The notes under the pieces: generated by a model
What the model saw: only the letters and a program-made list of their open reading frames with translations
Told to the model about the DNA's origin: nothing
The model's database searches: none
Program-made: the position numbers and the translations under genes
NCBI RefSeq assembly: GCF_020404745.1
Contig: NZ_JAIZAP010000015.1
Location: 60,860 to 124,859, forward strand
DNA length: 64,000 nucleotides
Source: Aquibacillus saliphilus
GTDB lineage: Bacteria > Bacillota > Bacilli > Bacillales > Amphibacillaceae
Direction of reading: 5' to 3'
Shown: in pieces, positions 44,147 to 53,699 of the stretch
How positions within the stretch are numbered: the stretch's first letter is position 1
How the letters are laid out: the number at the start of each line of letters is the position of its first letter

Positions 44147-44842
44147 TCATTCTAGTACCCATTCAGCATACTTATTTTGCGTAATCACCTTAGTTTCAAA
44201 TGTCATATTGGTATGATTTACACCACAAAACTCAGCACATTTCCCTAAAAAAGTCCCAACCTGATCTGCCTTGAACTCTAAAATGATTTCTTTACCTGGT
44301 AGGACATCCTGCTTGCCACTAAGTTCGGGCACCCAAAAAGAGTGAATAACATCATCAGATTTCAAATGCAAGACAATCTCCTTATCCTTAGGAAGGATCA
44401 ATTGATTTTCTGAGGTTTTGCCATTCTGATATTGAAAAGACCAGCTATACTGCCTGGCTGTCACATTGATATGTAGCGCACTCGTATTTTCAAGAGATGT
44501 TTCTGCTAACTCTGGCGAAGATTCCATCGTTATAGCAACAGTAGGGACCGCAAGAATAACTAGCAGTAACATTGAAAGTGTCGTCCAAGTGATTTCAAGT
44601 TTTTTGTTACCCTTCACATCTCTTGGAATATCATTTTTATTCATTTCCGTCTGTTTGTACTTACTGACAAAACGAACAAATAAGAAAAATACTACTGATA
44701 ACACTATCATCATTAGGCCAAAACTAAACCAAATCAAAAAGGTCTGGTCACTAGCACGTTCACTATTAGGATTTAATGCTCTTAATTGGCAACCACTCAA
44801 TAATGGTAAAAATATGAGTAACAATGAAACTAGTTTTTTCAT
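44147..44842 (-). CDS. ctaC: Cytochrome oxidase subunit II with CuA site, lipoprotein, no heme c domain
   Basis: About 231 residues: lipobox LLSGC, two membrane helices, and a cupredoxin domain. The binuclear CuA ligands are intact (GKCAEFCGVNHTNM), which separates it from CuA-less quinol oxidase subunit QoxA. Unlike CtaC of Bacillus subtilis, it lacks the C-terminal cytochrome c domain and ends shortly after the CuA loop, so a separate cytochrome c must deliver electrons. ATG 44842 starts the signal peptide (MKKLVSLLLIFLPLLSGC); an ATG 15 codons upstream has no ribosome site. Confidence 0.85.
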   Translation of the reverse strand: MKKLVSLLLIFLPLLSGCQLRALNPNSERASDQTFLIWFSFGLMMIVLSVVFFLFVRFVSKYKQTEMNKNDIPRDVKGNKKLEITWTTLSMLLLVILAVPTVAITMESSPELAETSLENTSALHINVTARQYSWSFQYQNGKTSENQLILPKDKEIVLHLKSDDVIHSFWVPELSGKQDVLPGKEIILEFKADQVGTFLGKCAEFCGVNHTNMTFETKVITQNKYAEWVLE

Positions 44843-45103
44843 AAAACACACAGCCTTTTCCAACTTTTCTATCCTTACGTCTAACATATGTAACTCTTAA
44901 TCATTAACCTCATTTTCAGAATTTCAAACATGGTTTGTCACTAAATGCATCAGAAGAATGAGAGAGTAAATTCACATACCATCAACTGTGCAATACAAAA
45001 GATGAGAACAGCTTAAACCACATAGTGATTTAAGCTGCCAAATTATTCATATTTTTCTCCTCGTTTACGGATTTAATAGTAAAAAAATCACCTAATACGA
45101 ACC

Positions 45104-46825
45104 CTATTTAAGTCTTTTTAATCCTTTTTTAATTGGTGATAAATCCAATTTTCCATTTTCAAAAAAATTTTTTACTAAATATTCACTGTACTTTATTGCT
45201 TGTTGATAGGCGATTTTTCCTGGTAACGGAGCTTGATTTTCAATAACGGCATCAATAATAACTGGCTTATTAAGATTTATCGCTTGTTGAAACGCACTTT
45301 CCAACTCTGCTCTAGTTTGAACGCGAAAACCTAATCCACCACAAGCCTTTGCAAATTCCGCAAAATTGATTCCCTCTAAATCCGTTTCATATTCTAAGTG
45401 TCCCATCTCCTGTTGTTCGTATTTAATCATACTAATCTCACTATTATTTAAGACAACAACAACGATTGGGAGATTATATTTAACAGCTGTAACAAAATCG
45501 TGCATCACCATCGAGAACCCGCCATCTCCACAGACAGCAATCACTTGTTTTTCAGGTTTTGCTATTTTAGCCGCAATCGCTCCTGGTAGTCCACATCCCA
45601 TCGTAGCAAGCCAACTGGAGATAATGAAATGTTGGTTAGTGATTGGAAAGTATCGTGCCATCCAAACAGTGACATTACCAACATCCACAGACAAAATCGC
45701 ATCATCATCGACTATTTTAGTAAGATCTGATACTACCTGTGGAGCAATTAGCCTATCACTCTCTTGATTGACAATATCACTCAATTCCTCTCTCCAATCT
45801 TTCATCGCTTCCTGATATTTTTCAAGAAATGAGCGATTCTCTTTCCAAACGAGATTGTGATTGAGCCAAGAAAGTGTTTTTTTAGCATCTCCTACTAGAC
45901 CAATATCAACTGGATATCTTTTTCCAATTGATTTGGTATCCACATCCATTTGTATCGTTTTAATATTATCTGGTAAAAATTCTCGATACGGAAAAGATGT
46001 GCCGACCAAGAGTAATAGATCGGCCTCATGCATAGCCTGATAGGCTGGTTTTGTCCCAATTTGACCTAAATTCCCTAGACAGTTTGGATGATCATCTGGT
46101 ATAACTCCTTTGCCTGGCAGTGAAATAACAGTTGGAGCAGAAATATTTCTTATAAAATCATCTAATTCTTCTCGGGCTTGTAATGCTCCTTTACCCGCAA
46201 GAACGATTGGCTTTTCTGCATTCTCAATCAATGTCAACGCTTCATGTAAATCTATTTCATCAGGTAATAGAGATGATTTAGGTATCACAGGAGATGTTAA
46301 ATCTAATCTATTCTTCTGTTTACGGGCAATGATATCATCTGGTATGACCAGCACAGCTACTCCTTTTCGGTCATAAGCCGTTTTGATCGCTTGATTCAGC
46401 AGATCAGGGAGCTGTTCTTCTGTTTCTATACGCTGATTAAAGACAGCTACATCATCAAACATTCTTTCGAGGTTTACCTCTTGAAAGGCGTCTGTGCCGA
46501 TTTGGTTACTACTTATTTGCCCAACAAGCGCTAATACGGGAGCACCATCAGATTTAGCATCGTATAAACCATTCATTAGATGGATAGCACCCGGACCTGC
46601 AATCGACAAGCAAACCCCTAATTTACCGGTTAATTTAGCATAAGCGGAAGCTGCTAGTGCACCCACTTCCTCATGACGTACTTGAATGAATTTGATTGTA
46701 TCTTGCTCTTTCCTAAGGTCATCCATCAATTCATTAATTGAATCACCAGGTAAACCATAAATATGGTCAATGTCCCATTGTTTCAATTGTTCAACAAAAG
46801 CTTCTCCTGCACGAGATGCAAACAA
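45104..46825 (-). CDS. Thiamine-pyrophosphate pyruvate oxidase (YdaP/PoxB type)
   Basis: A 573-residue ThDP enzyme with the three canonical domains: Pyr (QWDIDHIYGLPGDSINEL, catalytic Glu in VRHEEVGAL), a central FAD-type domain (PTVISLPGKGVIPDDHPN), and PP domain (VCGDGGFSMVMHDF...VVVVLNNSEISM). The set fits the pyruvate oxidase/decarboxylase YdaP subfamily, which turns pyruvate into acetate or acetyl phosphate with CO2. Start is a TTG preceded by AAGGAGG at 8 bases. Monocistronic. Confidence 0.85.
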   Translation of the reverse strand: MFASRAGEAFVEQLKQWDIDHIYGLPGDSINELMDDLRKEQDTIKFIQVRHEEVGALAASAYAKLTGKLGVCLSIAGPGAIHLMNGLYDAKSDGAPVLALVGQISSNQIGTDAFQEVNLERMFDDVAVFNQRIETEEQLPDLLNQAIKTAYDRKGVAVLVIPDDIIARKQKNRLDLTSPVIPKSSLLPDEIDLHEALTLIENAEKPIVLAGKGALQAREELDDFIRNISAPTVISLPGKGVIPDDHPNCLGNLGQIGTKPAYQAMHEADLLLLVGTSFPYREFLPDNIKTIQMDVDTKSIGKRYPVDIGLVGDAKKTLSWLNHNLVWKENRSFLEKYQEAMKDWREELSDIVNQESDRLIAPQVVSDLTKIVDDDAILSVDVGNVTVWMARYFPITNQHFIISSWLATMGCGLPGAIAAKIAKPEKQVIAVCGDGGFSMVMHDFVTAVKYNLPIVVVVLNNSEISMIKYEQQEMGHLEYETDLEGINFAEFAKACGGLGFRVQTRAELESAFQQAINLNKPVIIDAVIENQAPLPGKIAYQQAIKYSEYLVKNFFENGKLDLSPIKKGLKRLK

Positions 46826-46982
46826 ACAAAAAACCTCCTTGTTTTAACTATGTTCTTTTATTTTTTACATACCCTAATCGATTAATGAACAATCATTCTA
46901 GATTTGTAATTTCTCAATTACTTTTTCAGCCATTCGATGAGATAATAAGTCTCGTTGATACTTGGCATCGGATATGAAAAGA
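46826..46982. other. Upstream region of the pyruvate oxidase gene
   Basis: AT-rich spacer holding the AAGGAGG ribosome site of the oxidase gene. A short frame at 46898-46980 reads DAKYQRDLLSHRMAEKVIEK-like sequence in continuation with the repeat, but it is not supported as a gene. Confidence 0.3.
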
Positions 46983-47036
46983 GGGTCAGTACCACCAATG
47001 GACGTTTGTCCTTGCATGGTAACTGACCCCTTTTTT
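46983..47036. repeat. Palindromic repeat element
   Basis: GGGTCAGTACC...GGTAACTGACCCC pairs around ACCAATGGACGTTTGTCC, followed by a T-run, giving a long imperfect hairpin. It sits at the broken end of an MFS-like gene fragment and looks like a mobile palindromic (MITE/bcr-type) unit of Bacillaceae genomes; the family is not identified with certainty. Confidence 0.6.
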
Positions 47037-47059
47037 CGTGGATTTCTAAATTGTCTATT

Positions 47060-47215
47060 TCCATTACATATGGTTATTAATAAAGAAACAGTGGTCACCC
47101 ATTGTGCTAGATTGGTACTGATTTGAAAATCTGCAATTATTGTTGGAATTGCAACGATTCGAAGCGTCTGATTCAAAACAGTCACAAATGCAGTTGCAAT
47201 TAAAATTGCAACAAT
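47060..47215 (-). pseudogene. N-terminal fragment of an MFS drug exporter (EmrB type)
   Basis: A frame reads AILIATAFVTVLNQTLRIVA, IPTIIADFQISTNLAQWVTT and VSLLIT, the first helix and following loop of DHA2-type MFS exporters. The sequence then loses homology and meets the palindromic repeat at 46983-47036. Only one helix and a half remain, so it is a dead fragment. Confidence 0.65.
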
Positions 47216-47350
47216 ATATAGCGATTATATGTCACTGTTTTTGATGGTGACATCTGTCCCCTCTTTCAAATCTTATTGTTTTTTTCATACGAAAAGTCTT
47301 TGCACTTTGTTCCGATTTATTAAAACATTTCGTTCGATTCACGATACGAA

Positions 47351-47506
47351 TTAATACGTCACGTCCATTCTACTACTCTCACAAACATCGACTATAATCC
47401 TCAACTTTTCCCACTGTTGTTCTTCTGGTAATAGATTGCCGCGATGTATAGAGGCATAGCCACATTGTGGACTGATACATAATTGGTTTAGAAATGAAAA
47501 CTAATT
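47351..47506 (-). pseudogene. C-terminal fragment of a MetE-like protein (YxjG/YxjH type)
   Basis: The frame ending at 47351 contains FLNQLCISPQCGYASIHRGN and LLPEEQQWEKLRIIVDV, the zinc-site C-terminus of YxjG/YxjH-like methionine synthases (usual pattern LCLSPQCGFAS...EEQQWAKL). About 50 codons remain; upstream the frame is lost. Together with the MFS fragment it marks a gene graveyard between the oxidase and DUF438 genes. Confidence 0.6.
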
Positions 47507-47685
47507 CCATCTGGTCGAACCATCTGATATTCTACAGTATTCTGATAAAGACTTCCTTTTTTAAAACTAAGTGAGACTTATCACAAAAAGGACGCCAAAA
47601 AACGTATATAATAATAGTGCTTGATCTATCAGGCTCAAGCACTTAAGGAAGCGTTTTACGATACAAAATCCATGAGGTGAAAAAA

Positions 47686-48918
47686 GTGATTAAAGCACAT
47701 TTAGATTTAAAACTAACTAATACGATAAAAGATATATTACTACGAATTCAACACGGGGAGACCGAACAAAATATCCAAGAAGATTTTGATCAGCACGTTC
47801 ATCACTTGAACACTTTAGACATTCTGCTAATTTTGCAAGAGTTAAAGAACGGTGCCAATGGAATTACGATTAAAGAAGTTAAGAAATTCATTGACATATA
47901 TTTTTCGCTATACGGTCATTCGCTTCAAGACATACCTGTTCCTAATTCGCATCATCTCAGTCACCCTATCCAAATTTTCAAAAGTGAGAACCAGATATTT
48001 GAGAGTCTATTAACTCGAATAGATCGACTTATAAAAGGGATTGAAATAGATTCACAGCAACCGACAGGGCAACTTTTAGAAGAAATGAAACAATTCGGGC
48101 AATTTTACAACCATTACAATCGCAAAGAAAAACTCTTCTTTCCGATATTAGAGCGTTATGACATTTATCCCCTGACAAGAACAATGTGGGCAGATGATGA
48201 TCGCATCCGCACGTTATATAAAGGTGCCCAAAGAATGATGGAGAAAATACCGGAGATCGATTTTCAATACGTCAAGGAAGCTTATCATGATATGGAAAAG
48301 GCATGTCGAGACATGATATTACAAGAAGAAAACATTCTATTACCTATCGCGCAGTCCATGTTCACGGAACAAGACTGGTTAGCCATTACAATGGAAAGTA
48401 AAGCATTTGGGTATGCAATCGATGTACCACCAGAAGAAGATTGGATTCCTGAATGCGCGTTTTCTCCAGAAGATGCAGAGGATAAAATCGATAGTGCCGA
48501 TTCAAAACATTTGCGATTTGGTGGAGGTTACTTAACCATTAAAGAAGCCAACCATATACTAAACAACTTGCCATTAGAAATAACGTTCATTGATGAAAAT
48601 GGCATCTTCAAATACTTCAATGAACTAGTAGAATCAGCCGAGATGATGTTTATACGCACGCCAACTTCGATTGGTCGAAATGTAGCAAACTGCCACCCTC
48701 CAAAGAGTTTAAAAAAAGTCATGCAGGTCATCCGTGACTTAAAGTCCAAGAAGCGATCATCAGAAACGATGTGGTTCAAAAAGAAGGATCAATACATTCA
48801 TATTACGTATAAAGGTTTATTCACTGAAAATGGCGAATACTTAGGAATTTTAGAATATGTTCAAGATATTCAGCCATTTCTAGACTTACCCCGGGATGTG
48901 AAAAGAGAATTAAGTTAA
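47686..48918 (+). CDS. DUF438 / hemerythrin / PAS domain protein
   Basis: About 410 residues: N-terminal DUF438 domain (to about 75), a hemerythrin-like HHE domain (about 85-235; HPIQIFKSENQIF, FYNHYNRKEKLFFPILE, MILQEENILLPIA) and a C-terminal PAS-type domain (about 290-400; LPLEITFIDENGIFKYFNEL, RTPTSIGRNVANCHPPKS). Such proteins bind a di-iron or other ligand and probably sense oxygen or nitric oxide. GTG 47686 is 6 bases from GAGGTGA; GTG 47677 falls within that site. Monocistronic, followed by a hairpin. Confidence 0.85.
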   Translation: MIKAHLDLKLTNTIKDILLRIQHGETEQNIQEDFDQHVHHLNTLDILLILQELKNGANGITIKEVKKFIDIYFSLYGHSLQDIPVPNSHHLSHPIQIFKSENQIFESLLTRIDRLIKGIEIDSQQPTGQLLEEMKQFGQFYNHYNRKEKLFFPILERYDIYPLTRTMWADDDRIRTLYKGAQRMMEKIPEIDFQYVKEAYHDMEKACRDMILQEENILLPIAQSMFTEQDWLAITMESKAFGYAIDVPPEEDWIPECAFSPEDAEDKIDSADSKHLRFGGGYLTIKEANHILNNLPLEITFIDENGIFKYFNELVESAEMMFIRTPTSIGRNVANCHPPKSLKKVMQVIRDLKSKKRSSETMWFKKKDQYIHITYKGLFTENGEYLGILEYVQDIQPFLDLPRDVKRELS

Positions 48919-48935
48919 GCGGTCAGGAAAAAACA

Positions 48936-48980
48936 ACAGGCACTACTGTGAACAGTTGTCCATGAGTAGTGCCTGTCATT
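48936..48980 (+). terminator. Hairpin after the DUF438 gene
   Basis: ACAGGCACTACT pairs with AGTAGTGCCTGT around a 17-base loop. The T-run is weak, so it may also be a dispersed repeat. Confidence 0.6.
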
Positions 48981-49232
48981 AAGATTTGGGTTCGTTGGAT
49001 AAAAGCGAAAATTCGACTTTGGAGCTTTAGCAACGTACCTGAACCTTTGACATAAGATTTACCACTACAATTTCCTGTGATATTATAAAAAAGTATATAC
49101 TTTAAAAACAGAAATGCCATTAAAATATGTTTGATTTTCAATATGACCTGTCTTCTGACGAACAGTTCAGATTAACTTTTGTATTACGTAGAACAAGGAA
49201 ACTATGAATTAGAATAATCCTCAACGTATATT

Positions 49233-49427
49233 TCAAGTGATTCTATTTTTGCTTCTTTTAAATTTATTTATTTCAATTAATTTATAGACTTGATTGGCTG
49301 TTCCTCTCTTGTCAGTCTTTTTAATTCCTACATTCTTAAAAATCAGATTCTTATATCGAGCGTCAATCCAATTTTCCTCAAATTCATTTCTAGCCTTTAC
49401 AATAACATTATCACCATCAATTTCCGG
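49233..49427 (-). pseudogene. Unrecognised C-terminal gene fragment
   Basis: A 64-codon frame between two stops, without any start, reads as a protein-like sequence (EIDGDNVIVKARNEFEENWI, DARYKNLIFKNVGIKKTDKR, ANQVYKLIEINKFKRSK). Amino acid use is that of a soluble basic protein rather than of random sequence. It probably is the 3' end of a lost accessory gene; I cannot name the family. Confidence 0.4.
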
Positions 49428-49841
49428 CTAATCATGTTTCGAAAATGATTACGGCTACAAGAATTTACCATCTCTGCCATGTTTTTCACCATCTGTTGCC
49501 ACGGAATTTACCACCTGATATCAATGTATTTACCAAATAATAGGATAAGGATGTGGAAGTGAAAAAAACTAATCCCTTATTTTCAAAGGAATTAGGCTTC
49601 TAACCTTCCGCAATTTCGCTCGGTTGAGAAAAGTATTTTCTATTGAATAGTATCGTTGTACTGTGCAGCAAATACATCTGCTGTTTTCTCGTCTTGCTTA
49701 TTCAACAACTAAGCTCTATAAAAGACACGTTATGAGATAAACTCTCCCTATTTCTAGTATTCATAAAGACAGAATATCTTATAACCCCTCCTCTGCTAGA
49801 AAAACATGTACCTCCAGCTTTTGTAATTCCGTTCACTCCTT
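49428..49841. other. Intergenic with short dispersed GGTAAATTC-type repeats
   Basis: On the minus strand GGTAAATTC or a close variant occurs several times between about 49460 and 49545 (GGTAAATTCTTGTAGCCG, GGTGGTAAATTCCGTGGC, TTTGGTAAATAC), spaced by 20 to 50 bases. This resembles the repeated terminal sequences of IS21-like elements, but no transposase is present. The remainder to 49841 shows no gene. Confidence 0.3.
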
Positions 49842-52800
49842 TTATAACAATACTAAAATATCTTTCCTATCACGACCGATTGCACGGAAAAGTTCTGTGT
49901 TAAGGTTATCAGTAGTAAAATCTGTTATCCATTTCCTTTTTTTGAAATTGTCTAAAATTGCCTTGTTAACATTGTTTACTTCGAATGTAGGTCTTTTTCT
50001 TTCAAATAAGCTTAGAAAATCTTTCATTTGAAGAGTTCTAAGGCATTTTACTACTTCTTTATCGTTCATATCAGGTAAATACTGAGCAAACAGTTCCTTT
50101 TTAGTTTCCATCTCGAGTTGATCTGCCAAAAACAGTTCTGAAAGTAATTCAAAAGGTACGAAATAACCTTCAGATATTATTTCTTCAATATGCTGGATTG
50201 AGATAGTTCTTATAGCTCCCAAAATAGTTTTACTTCTTTCATTAGTATAGCTATTAAGCAAAAATGGAATATCTTCTACATTGAAATTGTGTTCTAAAAT
50301 GTGTAATTTCACTGGTTCCGAGTAATCCTTTTCCTTTAACGTTATTATATCGGATGAGAATTCAAGCAGACTGGTTTTATAATTATCCTCTACATTTTCG
50401 TCTAATACTGAGAGTAATTCATCCATATCAAAGTTATCATCGTTAATTACCTTTTCCGTGTATTGACGAATATTATGTTTAATGAAAAACAATAACAAAC
50501 TGCTAAAATTTTCTCGCGTAAATATAAGGTTCTCCTCTGTCATGCGCATAGTATCGATTTTTATTAGGATTTTCATTTTATCCTTTTCAATCTCCGTATT
50601 AGAAAATGATTTATAATATATGTCAAAAGTTCTTAGTATGGATTCGTATCTTTCATTAGTTAGTTCGTTATTATTTACTAATGCCTTAAAGAATTTTGAG
50701 GAGGATTCTTCCCCAAATTTATTATCAATTGAATACGTTTTGAATTCTAATAGATGATCAGATTCGTTTATAAAATCAATCAAACAAGAATCTAATTCAT
50801 GATGGAAGAAATAATTTAAAATATTATGCTCGGAATATTCAACTACCAGTTCTTTTAATAACAAGGCCCATATATCAATATCTTTGACACTATCGATACG
50901 CTTAATGTTTGTCTCTAAATAGCCTATATACGTATTTTTATTTTTTGTATCAACCTCACAGTGATTGATTATTGACAATGCAACAGATTCTTCGTCTGTT
51001 ATACGCTCATCACAGTTCTCCAAAACCTCTTTAATATAATGATTAAAATTGCTATTCACATATTGCGCTAAAGGTTCATCCTGCTTAGAAATAACTAAAG
51101 TGTAATTTTTATTTTTGAAATCATCGTTTTTAACCAATCCATAAACTCTTTCTAGCATTAAACAAGTAAGGTTAAAAGTCAGTTTGTACAAATTGTCTTT
51201 ATATACTTCTTGGAACAATCTAGTGTTTGCTTCTTCAAAATTAATCCACTCAAATTTAACTCCAAGTAAAGTAAAACCAGCAATCAACTTTTCAATATCT
51301 GGTGTTTCAATATCAAGAAAATCATCGCTATCGGATATAAAATCAGTTAGACAATTGCTCTCATTTAAATTTTCAATTTCTGCTTCTGGAGAATAATACA
51401 AACTATATAAAGAGTATTGTTTTTTCTGGTCGTAGTTAAAATCCCCCTCATCTTGTATGCTTTGAAAAATACTTGGCCACATATGATTTATCTCTTTTAT
51501 AAATAATTCCATTTCTGTTTCTTTCCTAAGCTCTAAAAAACCACCAATAAATTGAAAGTTTTTTGTGTCCTTTAACTGCTGAAGGAAACTACTTAAATAC
51601 TTAGCGTTATTCGACTTTGTGAATAACAAGTGGTTCAATAAATCAAAATTAAGGATTTCTGAATGATTAAAATGACCAAGTTTCAATCTAGAAATTACCT
51701 TTTTCGGATCATTAAGTAAATATGAATAATCTTTCGGTATTTGATCTGTAACACTTAGTAAAAAGTTCTTATCGATTCGACTTAGGCTATTTTCGTAGAA
51801 ATATGTCATATAATCTGAATAGTTCTCATCGATGTATCCATACCGTACTAAATATTTAATCAAAGGAAAATAATTACTTCCTTTAATTTCTTTAAATGTA
51901 TTTTCTTCACCAATTTCATTTGTGTACGTAACGCTAAAAATTGTATCGATATTATCTTTGTTAATAAATTCCTTTAACTTACTATTTTGTAAAGTGCTCT
52001 TTTGTTTTATTAACTCTTGTAATCTTGATTTCAGTTTTTCAATTTGATCGCTACTTTTTCTTTCAATGGCTTCCTTACGCTTATTATATCTTGGATTTCG
52101 TTCTAACTTCTCCAACTCAGATGTTATGTTTAGAGTTGTTACTTGACCATGTATATTTCGAGTACGTATATTAGTAGGGTTATCTTTCATTTCTTTAATT
52201 AATTGTGTTTGGGTATTGAATTCAGAGATATTTTTGTTACCCACAGAAATTATTTGAGGACTAAACGTAAAATATATAGCATCCAGCTCATTAATAGACT
52301 CAAGTATTTCATCTTCTGTTAAATGAAGCTTCTTTCTTATTGCATCAATTTTATGATCAATTCTTTCCACTTCTTGCTCGATGAGTAAAGTTTTGTATTC
52401 AAATAATGTAAACATAAAGCCCATTCTAAGGTGCAGCTCACTAAAATCTTTTGGGAAAATATTTTTATAAACAATAATACCTAAAAGTTTATTAATGTCT
52501 AGTTGTATTAATGTTGAATTAGACGGTTCTTTGTTTTCCTGCTCTGTTTGTGGTTCACCATCCTTAAAAAAGATTCGATTATGGTAAATAAGGAATTCGT
52601 TATAAATATTTTTCAATATTCTCATGTCATCAATATATAATGATAGTTCGTTAAGAAAATTCTCATCGAATAAGTAGAAAATCTTCCCTTCTTTAAAATG
52701 ATCAATTAATTGGTCATATGAATTAGAGCCATCAATAACTGGAACTATGGGAAGAATGAAGTCAAAAAACTTTGTCCGATCTTTTGAAGTGAAAATATCA

Positions 52801-53699
52801 TCCCTTAATAGATAAAAGAAACGAATGGGCTGTTTTTTATCTTCAGCTTTTTTATTATTAACAAGTGTATTAATTTCCCTTAACTTCTCAAATATCTCAT
52901 TCGCATTAAATCTATCCATATCTTCGAAAACAATTACATCTGCGTTAGAATGATCAAAAAGGTATAATACCTCATTAAGATATTTATCAAAAAAAGAATC
53001 ATCCTTTTCTTCAAATATCTCAATCTCATTCCCTTGTAATTTAAGTCTTTTTAAAATATTATTATTCTTTTGAAGTATGATTATAAAATATGTTGATATT
53101 CCGAGGATTATAAAACAAGCTAAACCACTAAATAGCAACGTGATATTACTTGTCGTCCACATTAATGTATTTTTTAGCCATTTCACTTCTAATGTAGGGA
53201 CAAAGGCAGACCACTTATTAAAAGAGTGTATATAATAAACAAGGATTAAAAATATGGTAAAAATTATAGTGCTAAAAATAATCTTTTTAGGTTCAGTTTT
53301 TTGTTTCACTTTAAATTTAGTCTGAGGTATTTTTTTATGTTTAATCTGATGAATAAGCTGGTTGAGAATTTTCCCTTCTAAGATAGCTTTATCAGTTGAA
53401 GACTTATTAGAAGATGTTTCTGGAGTTTCATCTCCTTCAACCGAAGAGTTTTCCGGATTTGTTTCAGGAAAGTGTGCAAGTGAAATATGTAAAAATCTTT
53501 TTTCAGAAGATTTGATTTTGTAAGACTCTATTATACTGCTTTTTCCCGCGCTGTATGGACCAGATATTGCAACATTCTTAATCTCATTATTTTCAAAGAC
53601 GAAATTAAGGGCATCATCATACATTTTTAATTTAGCATTATTAATTGGGGTTAGTTTTTGGAAATTATATTTTTTTTTATCTTTTTCCTCCTGGTTCAC
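49842..53699 (-). CDS. YobI-type membrane P-loop NTPase (KAP-like)
   Basis: A 1285-residue protein with Walker A GPYSAGKSS (about 47-55), two membrane helices inserted between Walker A and B (about 142-165 and 185-210), and Walker B VIVFEDMDRF (about 262-271), followed by FFYLLRDDIF and a long helical C-terminal part with no known domain. Membrane insertion inside the P-loop domain is the hallmark of YobI/KAP-type ATPases. These are patchily distributed and often found near prophage or defence genes, so a role in phage defence is a reasonable but unproven inference. GTG 53699 has GGAGG at 7 bases; an ATG 6 codons upstream overlaps that site. Strongly AT-rich. Confidence 0.8.
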   Translation of the reverse strand: MNQEEKDKKKYNFQKLTPINNAKLKMYDDALNFVFENNEIKNVAISGPYSAGKSSIIESYKIKSSEKRFLHISLAHFPETNPENSSVEGDETPETSSNKSSTDKAILEGKILNQLIHQIKHKKIPQTKFKVKQKTEPKKIIFSTIIFTIFLILVYYIHSFNKWSAFVPTLEVKWLKNTLMWTTSNITLLFSGLACFIILGISTYFIIILQKNNNILKRLKLQGNEIEIFEEKDDSFFDKYLNEVLYLFDHSNADVIVFEDMDRFNANEIFEKLREINTLVNNKKAEDKKQPIRFFYLLRDDIFTSKDRTKFFDFILPIVPVIDGSNSYDQLIDHFKEGKIFYLFDENFLNELSLYIDDMRILKNIYNEFLIYHNRIFFKDGEPQTEQENKEPSNSTLIQLDINKLLGIIVYKNIFPKDFSELHLRMGFMFTLFEYKTLLIEQEVERIDHKIDAIRKKLHLTEDEILESINELDAIYFTFSPQIISVGNKNISEFNTQTQLIKEMKDNPTNIRTRNIHGQVTTLNITSELEKLERNPRYNKRKEAIERKSSDQIEKLKSRLQELIKQKSTLQNSKLKEFINKDNIDTIFSVTYTNEIGEENTFKEIKGSNYFPLIKYLVRYGYIDENYSDYMTYFYENSLSRIDKNFLLSVTDQIPKDYSYLLNDPKKVISRLKLGHFNHSEILNFDLLNHLLFTKSNNAKYLSSFLQQLKDTKNFQFIGGFLELRKETEMELFIKEINHMWPSIFQSIQDEGDFNYDQKKQYSLYSLYYSPEAEIENLNESNCLTDFISDSDDFLDIETPDIEKLIAGFTLLGVKFEWINFEEANTRLFQEVYKDNLYKLTFNLTCLMLERVYGLVKNDDFKNKNYTLVISKQDEPLAQYVNSNFNHYIKEVLENCDERITDEESVALSIINHCEVDTKNKNTYIGYLETNIKRIDSVKDIDIWALLLKELVVEYSEHNILNYFFHHELDSCLIDFINESDHLLEFKTYSIDNKFGEESSSKFFKALVNNNELTNERYESILRTFDIYYKSFSNTEIEKDKMKILIKIDTMRMTEENLIFTRENFSSLLLFFIKHNIRQYTEKVINDDNFDMDELLSVLDENVEDNYKTSLLEFSSDIITLKEKDYSEPVKLHILEHNFNVEDIPFLLNSYTNERSKTILGAIRTISIQHIEEIISEGYFVPFELLSELFLADQLEMETKKELFAQYLPDMNDKEVVKCLRTLQMKDFLSLFERKRPTFEVNNVNKAILDNFKKRKWITDFTTDNLNTELFRAIGRDRKDILVLL

